Assembly (NCBI GenBank): GCA_902766985.1
Contig: CACXFP010000254.1
Span: forward strand, 1 to 5,136
DNA length: 5,136 nucleotides
Reading direction: 5' to 3'
Origin: an uncultured Bacteroidia bacterium
GTDB taxonomy: Bacteria; Bacteroidota; Bacteroidia; Bacteroidales; UBA932
A program made the translations under genes and the position numbers. The notes beneath the pieces were generated by a model, which was given only the letters and a program-made list of their open reading frames with translations, was not told the DNA's origin and searched no databases. Shown here piece after piece: positions 1-5,136 of the stretch. Within the stretch, counting starts at the first letter, position 1. Each line of letters starts with the position of its first letter.

Positions 1-528
1 AACGGAGGCACTCCTCTGATGAACTATGGTCTGACCCTGAGCGGCCAGTGGAAGGGACTCGATTTCAACATCCTCTTCCAGGGAGCCGCCCTGTTCAACA
101 CCTACCACACCCTTTCCTATACGATTCCTTTCTGGGAGAACGGAAACATCCCTTCCTACTACATGGACAGCTGGCATCATGCCGATGAGTACGATCCGAC
201 CAGCGCATGGGTACCCGGAGAATTCCCGGCCATCAGGGAAGGCGCCAACAAGGGTTACAACGAATCATTCGAATCAACTCAGAACTATCTCGACTGCAGC
301 TATCTCCGACTCAAGAACATAGAGATCGGATACACCATCAACCAGCCGTTCATCCGCAAGGCCGGACTGCAGTCCGTGAGAGTGTTCGTCAGCGGACACA
401 ACCTGCTGACCTTCTGCAACAAATACGTAAAGGCATACGATCCTGAGACCATCGCCGGATCGGCCAACACCGGATGGGTCTATCCTCTGATGCGCACCTT
501 CAACGTCGGTGTCAATGTCAACTTCTAA
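1..528 (+). CDS. SusC/RagA-type TonB-dependent outer-membrane transporter, C-terminal part
   Basis: This is the 3' end of a SusC-family transporter, the TonB-dependent outer-membrane barrel that imports oligosaccharides delivered by its SusD partner. The reading frame is open from base 1 and ends in TAA at 526-528, leaving 176 codons. Family members are usually about 900-1100 residues, so the signal peptide, carboxypeptidase-like domain, plug and most of the barrel lie upstream. The visible part alternates polar and hydrophobic residues as barrel strands do (YGLTLSGQWKGLDFNILFQG near residues 8-27). It also has the usual late-barrel motif LDCSYLRLKNIEIGYT and VRVFVSGHNLLTF, and it ends on a strand with terminal phenylalanine (FNVGVNVNF), the typical outer-membrane assembly signal. 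An ATG at 19 is internal and is not the true start. The susD-like gene begins 12 bases later, which supports the assignment. The substrate cannot be read from this fragment. Confidence 0.95.
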   Translation, partial: NGGTPLMNYGLTLSGQWKGLDFNILFQGAALFNTYHTLSYTIPFWENGNIPSYYMDSWHHADEYDPTSAWVPGEFPAIREGANKGYNESFESTQNYLDCSYLRLKNIEIGYTINQPFIRKAGLQSVRVFVSGHNLLTFCNKYVKAYDPETIAGSANTGWVYPLMRTFNVGVNVNF

Positions 529-540
529 TCCTTAAAGACA

Positions 541-2469
541 ATGAAACGTATCTATTCTATATTGTTAACGTGCCTCATCCCTCTCGGATTGACCGTGGGA
601 TGCTCCGATTTCCTGGATGTGAAGCCCACAGACTCAATCACGTCAGAGGCCCTGTTCTCGTCGGAGAGCGGAATCCAGGCTTATCTGGCAACCCTCTACA
701 ATGAAATGCCCATCGAGGACTTTGCATTCATGCCCTCTGCATCAAACGGGAATTATCCGGAAAAAGGGTTCAACTTCAACATCGGCGATTCCAACAACAA
801 TGGTAATTTCGAGTGGACGAACACCGACGATGCCATCGGCTCCCAGGGAGACAATATCATCGGCACCGGAAGCTACAGGTATTGGGACGATGCCTACAAG
901 CTCAACAACCACATCAATGCATTCATCGGATACATTGACGGCCTGACATCGGTTTCCAGCGAATCCAAGAAAGCCCTCCGCGGCCAGGCATGGTTCGCAA
1001 GGGCATACACATATTTCGCCCTTGCCCGCCGCTACGGCGGAGTCCCCATCATCACCAAGGTCGGAGACCTCAACGATTCCACCACCATATTCATCCCCAG
1101 AAGCAAGGAAGTCGCAACCTGGGACTGGGTCCTCGAATGCTGCGACTCTGCAATCGCCTATCTCGGCACTAACGGCGGAAACCGCCAGGCTACGAAGTGG
1201 TCCGCACTGGCACTCAAGTCCAGGGCCGCACTCCATGCCGCTTCAGTGTCGAAGTACTGGGACGACGACCCTCTCTCAGGAAAAGCCGTAGATGAGGGAC
1301 TCGTGGGCGGATTCACCGATGAGACCACCAGAAGGTACTATCAGGCCTGCGTAGATGCAAGCGAAGAAATCATCAAATCCGGAGCCTTCAAGCTCGCAGG
1401 ATATAACGGAACCCCTGCCGACAGGGAGAAAGTGGCCGAAACATACCGCAAGATGTTCGAAGATCCTTCGAGCGCCAACGAGGAAATCATATTCCTCAAA
1501 GGATTCGACAAGGAAGGAGTAGGATACGGATCCAACCAGGACAACTGGGGCAATCCCCGCCAGACCAGCGGCGCCTGGCCTCATCCGGGCCGCTTCAACC
1601 CCACCCTGGACTTCGTCGACAACTTCGAATCCTACGATAACGAAGGCGTCAGCGCTCCCATCGTCACCACGACTGACGGCAGCCTCGACTACAACGGATA
1701 CCAGAGCTCCAAGACCTACCTTGAGTTCGACCATCCTTATGATATCTTCGCGAACAAGGACCAGCGCCTGTGGGGTACGGTCATCCTCCCCGGAACGCAG
1801 TGGAAGGACGTGACCATCGTCATCCAGGCCGGTATCATCAAGACCAACGGCGAAGCCGTGATAGAGCCTTCTGACAGGACCATCCACGAGACGGTAGGCG
1901 GAAAGGACTACTACGTCTACGGAGCCGAAGGCATGGGCTCTTACTCAGGATTCGATACGGAAGGCGGTAACTACACCCGCACCGGATTCGGTTTCAAGAA
2001 ATTCCTCAACACCTCCTACGTCCCGAAGCTCGGATGGAACTATTCCACCACCGACTGGATTGAAATGAGGTATGCGGAAGTCCTCCTCAACTATGCCGAA
2101 GCAGTCGCTGAAAGCGGACTTGGAGACCCGACCCTCGCCAAGACCTGCCTGAATGAGACCCGTCACCGCGCCGGCTTCGTGAAGGAAATTCCCCTCACCC
2201 TCGAAAACGTCCTTCGCGAGCGCCGCGCAGAGCTGAGTTTCGAGCAGACAAGGGCATGGGACCTCATCCGCAGGCGCGAGTTCGACGACAAGTTCAACAA
2301 CACCAGGAGGACAGCCCTCGCTCCCGTACTCGACCTGAGGACGATGAAGTATATCTTCGTCCGCAAATATGCCCGCAACTGCAACGGCAAGACCTTCCCC
2401 GACCAGGCATACTATCACAGCATTCCCGGAACCGGATCCAACGGCCTTGTCCAGAATCCCCAGTATTAA
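541..2469 (+). CDS. SusD/RagB-family surface glycan-binding lipoprotein
   Basis: This is a complete 642-residue SusD-like protein, the surface lipoprotein that caps SusC and binds the incoming glycan. The signal peptide begins MKRIYSILLT and ends in a lipobox with Cys21. The acidic SDFLD after Cys21 resembles the Bacteroidota signal for surface export of lipoproteins. FLDVKPTDS is the usual start of mature SusD proteins. WDDAYKLNNHINAFI (from residue 115) and ALRGQAWFARAYTYFALARR with YGGVPII (from about residue 145) are the hallmark helices of the N-terminal TPR-like domain. The C-terminal SusD domain has MRYAEVLLNYAEA, then LRERRAELSFEQTRAWDLIRRR near 557-578, and ends with the common ending SIPGTGSNGLVQNPQY. 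The length is towards the large side for the family. The start at 541 is chosen because it gives the lipoprotein signal peptide and follows the SusC stop by 12 bases. The ligand is not readable from sequence; the GH38 gene downstream suggests a mannose-containing glycan. Confidence 0.96.
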   Translation: MKRIYSILLTCLIPLGLTVGCSDFLDVKPTDSITSEALFSSESGIQAYLATLYNEMPIEDFAFMPSASNGNYPEKGFNFNIGDSNNNGNFEWTNTDDAIGSQGDNIIGTGSYRYWDDAYKLNNHINAFIGYIDGLTSVSSESKKALRGQAWFARAYTYFALARRYGGVPIITKVGDLNDSTTIFIPRSKEVATWDWVLECCDSAIAYLGTNGGNRQATKWSALALKSRAALHAASVSKYWDDDPLSGKAVDEGLVGGFTDETTRRYYQACVDASEEIIKSGAFKLAGYNGTPADREKVAETYRKMFEDPSSANEEIIFLKGFDKEGVGYGSNQDNWGNPRQTSGAWPHPGRFNPTLDFVDNFESYDNEGVSAPIVTTTDGSLDYNGYQSSKTYLEFDHPYDIFANKDQRLWGTVILPGTQWKDVTIVIQAGIIKTNGEAVIEPSDRTIHETVGGKDYYVYGAEGMGSYSGFDTEGGNYTRTGFGFKKFLNTSYVPKLGWNYSTTDWIEMRYAEVLLNYAEAVAESGLGDPTLAKTCLNETRHRAGFVKEIPLTLENVLRERRAELSFEQTRAWDLIRRREFDDKFNNTRRTALAPVLDLRTMKYIFVRKYARNCNGKTFPDQAYYHSIPGTGSNGLVQNPQY

Positions 2470-2489
2470 TATTCTAAATAGACTTCAAA
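2470..2489 (+). promoter_or_regulatory. AT-rich spacer with probable translation start signal
   Basis: The 20 bases between the SusD stop and the next ATG are about 80% A+T, and the first codons after the ATG are also A/T-rich, in contrast with the GC-rich coding sequence on both sides. No GGAGG-like Shine-Dalgarno is present. Bacteroidota commonly start translation from A-rich, weakly structured leaders, so this is probably the initiation region of the next gene. I see no -33/-7 promoter pair of the Bacteroidota type (TTTG / TAnnTTTG). Confidence 0.4.
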
Positions 2490-4178
2490 ATGAAAACATA
2501 TTTGAAATATATAGGATTCGCACTGGTTGCAATCTCCCTTGCATCCTGCAAGCTGGACAACTACACGCAGCCTAATGCTTCCCTGTATGGTTCCGTCATC
2601 GACGACGAGACCGGAGAGCTCATTCTCCAGGATCTGAACCAGAGCCAGGGCTCCTCTATCGAAATAGTCGAGGATTACTGGGTGAACGGAGAACAGAAAA
2701 CCCAGGCCCGCACACTCAACTTCAAAACGGACGGTACCTACTGCGAGAAGAACATGTTCAACGGAACATACACCCTCAAGGCAACGCGTACCAACTTCTA
2801 TCCTGTGGAAGACGTCATCGAAGTCCATGGCGACACCGAGTACATCCTGCATACCACTCCGTATGCGCGGCTTCTCGATCCCCAGATCGAATTCGTGGAC
2901 ACCAAGGGAATGGTCGTCGCGACCTGCCGCGTAAAGTCCGACGAAAAAATCAAGAACGTCCGTCTCTTCTGCAGCGAGAACCCCAACGTTTCCCTGGGAA
3001 TCAACGAGGCCGGAGACAACGCCTGCCAGGTTGGTGTGAACGGCTATCTCGGTGAGGACCAGGTCATCACCCTGAAGATGGACACCCAGTACATGACATC
3101 CGGAAAGGATTTCTACTTCAGGCTGGGAGCCCTGGTCGACGTCAATGAGGCCCGCTACAATTATTCCCCTGCCGTAAGGCTGCACATCGACAACTCCAAC
3201 ATCGAGCCCGTGGTTGAGGAGCCTCTCGGCATCTCCATCGACGACTGCGAATCCGCTGACGGATGGAGTTCCGGCGTAGGTTCCGTTTCCACTGACGGAG
3301 ACTGCAGGGAAGGCATGTCCTCCATTGCCGTCACCGGTTCCTCCAAGGGAGTCGTTCTCTTCCAGAAGGTGTTCAGCGAGCCTATCGATACTAAGGTGAC
3401 CGTCGCTTCCGGTATCCTCAAACTCTGGATTTATGTCTCCGACGCTTCAGTCTTCCCTGCCACCTCCGCAGGACAGTTGGAAATCACCAGCGGCGGCACA
3501 TGCGACAGCCAGGAAATCAACTGGACGTTTGACAAACTCAACCTCAACACCGGCTGGAACGAGCTCAACCTCAAGCTCTCCGATGGCGCCAACAGCGGCA
3601 TCGACCTCAGCGCGGTCAACTACATCAGGTTCTACCATGCAGCTCCCACAGGAGGCGATGTGACCGTCAAGCTGGATGACATCCGCATCTACGCGCCGGA
3701 GGTCTTCGACGAGTGCGACTCCGCCGATGGTTGGGGCTCAGGACTTGGCGCCGTCACCGTCGACGCGGTTGACAAACGCGATGGGGAAGGATCCATTGCC
3801 GTTACCGGCAACTCCGGCGGAGTCGTCTTCTTCCAGAAAGTGTTCGACGAGCCGTTCGCAGCTCCCTGCACACTGGAAAAAGGCCACTTCACCTGCTACA
3901 TCTACGTTTCCGACGCTGATATTCTTGCCAAGAACACGGCCGGACAGTTTGAGATCACCAGCGGCGGCGCCTGCGACAGTGAGGAAATCAACTTTACATA
4001 CGACCAGCTGAATCTTTCAACCGGTTGGAATGCAATCGACCTTCCTCTGTCCCAGGCCCACAAGAACGGTGATGTCAATCTCGACGCGCTCAACTATATT
4101 CGAATGTATCACACTGATACTAAGAAACAGGATATCACTATCAAACTCGACAGGATAGCGTTCTATGAAGGCGATTAA
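2490..4178 (+). CDS. DUF3823-type lipoprotein with two tandem C-terminal carbohydrate-binding-like domains
   Basis: This is a complete 562-residue lipoprotein, probably an outer-surface glycan-binding protein. The signal peptide ends in the lipobox LASC with Cys20. Residues about 22-235 look like DUF3823, a module found in PULs just after SusC/SusD. Recognisable pieces are LDNYTQPNASLYGSVIDDET, FKTDGTYCEKNMFNGTYTLK, and YFRLGALVDVNEARYNYSPA followed by VRL (210-231). A short linker rich in E, P and V (IEPVVEEP) leads to two homologous domains, about 251-405 and 406-562. Each starts D-D/E-C-E/D-SADGW, contains SIAVTG, IYVSDA, EITSGG-x-CDS and TGWN, and ends with NYIR-x-YH and a KLD-x-I strand. 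This pattern fits a jelly-roll beta-sandwich like the galactose-binding-fold CBMs; the exact CBM family is not assigned. No catalytic signature is visible. DUF3823 proteins are usually near 220-250 residues, so the duplicated tail is an extension. The gene takes the SusE/SusF position and overlaps the GH38 gene by 14 bases. Confidence 0.88.
   Translation: MKTYLKYIGFALVAISLASCKLDNYTQPNASLYGSVIDDETGELILQDLNQSQGSSIEIVEDYWVNGEQKTQARTLNFKTDGTYCEKNMFNGTYTLKATRTNFYPVEDVIEVHGDTEYILHTTPYARLLDPQIEFVDTKGMVVATCRVKSDEKIKNVRLFCSENPNVSLGINEAGDNACQVGVNGYLGEDQVITLKMDTQYMTSGKDFYFRLGALVDVNEARYNYSPAVRLHIDNSNIEPVVEEPLGISIDDCESADGWSSGVGSVSTDGDCREGMSSIAVTGSSKGVVLFQKVFSEPIDTKVTVASGILKLWIYVSDASVFPATSAGQLEITSGGTCDSQEINWTFDKLNLNTGWNELNLKLSDGANSGIDLSAVNYIRFYHAAPTGGDVTVKLDDIRIYAPEVFDECDSADGWGSGLGAVTVDAVDKRDGEGSIAVTGNSGGVVFFQKVFDEPFAAPCTLEKGHFTCYIYVSDADILAKNTAGQFEITSGGACDSEEINFTYDQLNLSTGWNAIDLPLSQAHKNGDVNLDALNYIRMYHTDTKKQDITIKLDRIAFYEGD
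3240..3704 (+). repeat. Tandem domain copy 1 (CBM-like beta-sandwich)
   Basis: This is the first copy of the duplicated domain, residues about 251-405 of the lipoprotein. Landmarks are C253, W259, SIAVTG, GVVLFQKVF, LWIYVSDA, QLEITSGGTCDS (C338), NTGWN, NYIRFYH and KLDDIRIY. It aligns with copy 2 along its whole length at roughly half identical residues by eye. The best DNA match is around 3467-3520 against 3938-3991. The spacing between copies is 156 codons at the start and 157 in the middle, so only small indels separate them. Confidence 0.88.
3705..4175 (+). repeat. Tandem domain copy 2 (CBM-like beta-sandwich)
   Basis: This is the second copy, residues about 406-562, reaching the C-terminus. 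Landmarks match copy 1: C409, W415, SIAVTG, GVVFFQKVF, CYIYVSDA, QFEITSGGACDS (C495), STGWN, NYIRMYH and KLDRIAFY. It differs by a small insertion before the NYIR strand (SQAHKNGDVN against SDGANSGID). It also has extra cysteines at 460 and 469, while copy 1 has its own extra cysteine at 272. Such drift fits an old duplication with possible divergence of binding preference. Confidence 0.88.
4165..4178 (+). other. 14-base gene overlap, likely translational coupling
   Basis: The start codon of the GH38 gene lies inside the last codons of the DUF3823 lipoprotein gene, whose TAA is at 4176-4178. The two genes are in different frames. An AGGA at 4152-4155 lies 9 bases before the ATG and could act as a weak ribosome-binding site. 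Ribosomes ending the lipoprotein could re-initiate on the GH38 gene, which would tie the amounts of binding protein and enzyme. Confidence 0.7.
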
Positions 4179-5136
4179 TCACCTTGTTATCCCTATATTG
4201 CTGGCGGGCGGCATCCTTGCCGCCCCGCTGGCTATGTGGGGACAGAAGAAAGACACCAAGGCCAGGGTCCTTACCAAAAAGGACACCGTCCACATAGTCG
4301 GGCACGCCCATCAGGACATGAACTGGCTGTGGACCTACGGCGAGACGATGAAGATGTGCAACGACAATCTCCGCCAGACCGTAGAGTTCATGGAGGAATT
4401 CCCTGATTTCCACATGGTACAGAGCGAAGCCGCCGTCTACGATTTCGTGGAGCAGGTGGACACCGCCCTCTTTTCTAAAGTCAGGAAATACGTCCAGGAA
4501 GGCCGTCTGGAGCCGGTCGGAGGAATGTGGGTCGAAAGCGACCAGAACCTTCCTTCCGGAGAAGGCTTCACCCGTTCCCTCCTCCTTGGCCAGCGTTTCT
4601 TCCAGGAAAAATTCGGACGCATGTCCCGGGTGGGATGGCTCCCTGACGACTTCGGGCATACTTCGCAGCTGCCCCAGATACTCAGGCTTTCGGGCCAGAA
4701 CTATTTCTATTTCATGCGCAGCGGCGCCTATCCCGGATCGTTCTGGTGGGAAGCTCCCGACTCTTCAAGGGTCCTCTGCTACACCGGAGGTTCCTACAAC
4801 GGGAACGTGTCCGAGAAAGAACTGCTCGACCGCTTCGAGAAGTATGCACCCGACCGTCATAGGGTCCTGCACCCCGTGGGAGTCGGAGACCACGGAGGCG
4901 GACCGACCCGCGCCAACATTGACAATGTCCACAGGATCGACGCATTGAAAAAGAATGCTCCCGCAGTGAAATTCACTACTGCCGAAGATTTCTTCAAGAG
5001 CCTTTCGAAGGAGATGGACGGACGTCCGGTCCACAGGGGCGAAATGCAATATGTGTTCGAAGGCTGCTATTCCACAGTCGCCGAGAACAAGGAAGGCAAC
5101 CGCAACTGCGAGAAGGCCCTTTATGAAGGAGAATTC
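4165..5136 (+). CDS. Glycoside hydrolase family 38 alpha-mannosidase, N-terminal part
   Basis: These are the first 324 codons of a GH38 alpha-mannosidase, a zinc-dependent retaining enzyme that removes alpha-linked mannose from glycans; the 3' end is beyond the window. Residues 1 to about 27 form a signal peptide (MKAINHLVIPILLAGGILAA) without a lipobox cysteine, so the enzyme is probably periplasmic or secreted. The catalytic domain starts near residue 41. HIVGHAHQDMNWLW contains H49 and D51, matching the H-x-D zinc ligands. GGMWVESDQNLPSGE (119-133) and GWLPDDFGHTSQLPQIL (157-173) follow. D161 aligns with the family nucleophile, which also binds zinc. Further family landmarks are FWWEAPDSSRVLCY (193-206), GVGDHGGGPTR (239-249) and GCYSTVAENKEGNRNCEKAL (300-319). 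The start is firm: an in-frame TAG lies at 4156-4158, and the next ATG (4234) would remove the signal peptide. Family members are often 800-1000 residues, so well over half is missing. The linkage cleaved is not readable. Confidence 0.95.
   Translation, partial: MKAINHLVIPILLAGGILAAPLAMWGQKKDTKARVLTKKDTVHIVGHAHQDMNWLWTYGETMKMCNDNLRQTVEFMEEFPDFHMVQSEAAVYDFVEQVDTALFSKVRKYVQEGRLEPVGGMWVESDQNLPSGEGFTRSLLLGQRFFQEKFGRMSRVGWLPDDFGHTSQLPQILRLSGQNYFYFMRSGAYPGSFWWEAPDSSRVLCYTGGSYNGNVSEKELLDRFEKYAPDRHRVLHPVGVGDHGGGPTRANIDNVHRIDALKKNAPAVKFTTAEDFFKSLSKEMDGRPVHRGEMQYVFEGCYSTVAENKEGNRNCEKALYEGEF

Noticed and set aside
1276..1887. Antisense open frame of 203 codons inside the SusD-like gene
   Set aside because: It lies entirely within a gene with clear family motifs, and its translation is rich in Val, Gly and Asp without any family signature.
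541..2469. Possible frameshift or breakage of the SusD-like gene, considered because of its large size
   Set aside because: The frame is continuous from lipoprotein signal to the expected C-terminal motif, with family landmarks in the right order.
2466..3185. Long antisense open frame of 239 codons under the start of the DUF3823 lipoprotein gene
   Set aside because: It is opposite a well-supported gene, shows no recognisable domain, and such antisense frames arise from codon bias in GC-rich coding DNA.
3240..4175. The duplicated region as a mobile element or phase-variable invertible repeat
   Set aside because: The copies are direct, in frame, diverged to about half identity in protein, and match protein domain boundaries, so this is an ancient domain duplication.
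4141..4659. Antisense open frame of 172 codons across the start of the GH38 gene
   Set aside because: The + strand here encodes the conserved GH38 active-site motifs, so the minus frame is a shadow.
5131..5136. The window ends exactly on GAATTC, which could suggest a cloning-site boundary
   Set aside because: The same hexamer occurs inside the window at 220, 2889 and 4396, and the final bases also fit the GH38 reading frame (codons EF), so coincidence is sufficient.

Overview
The window is part of a polysaccharide utilisation locus (PUL) from a Bacteroidota genome, most likely a gut- or rumen-type Bacteroidales. The evidence is a SusC/SusD pair, two lipoproteins with Bacteroidota-style signal peptides, A-rich sequence rather than clear Shine-Dalgarno motifs before the starts, and a typical Bacteroidota glycoside hydrolase. 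The DNA looks moderately GC-rich, with many GGA, ATC and CTC codons. That is higher than in classical Bacteroides, but I cannot name a genus.

Layout, all on the + strand and almost gap-free. (1) 1-528 is the C-terminal 176 codons of a SusC-type TonB-dependent outer-membrane transporter. (2) 541-2469 is a complete SusD/RagB-type glycan-binding lipoprotein, 12 bases downstream. (3) 2490-4178 is a complete 562-residue lipoprotein with an N-terminal DUF3823 module followed by two tandem copies of a roughly 155-residue beta-sandwich, carbohydrate-binding-like domain. (4) 4165 to the window end is the first 324 codons of a secreted glycoside hydrolase family 38 alpha-mannosidase. It overlaps the preceding gene by 14 bases and runs off the edge.

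Proposed working model (inference from family knowledge): SusD and the DUF3823/tandem-domain lipoprotein sit on the outer surface and capture a mannose-containing glycan. SusC imports it with energy from TonB, and the GH38 enzyme removes alpha-linked mannose, probably in the periplasm. Tight spacing and the final overlap imply one operon with translational coupling. The promoter and regulator are probably upstream of the window, and other hydrolases may lie downstream.

No RNA genes, mobile elements, CRISPR arrays, terminators or recognisable promoters were seen, and no untranslated stretch exceeds 20 bases. The most unusual feature is the architecture of the third gene: a normally short DUF3823 protein extended by an internally duplicated binding module. 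This is a variation on a known system rather than a clearly new one.
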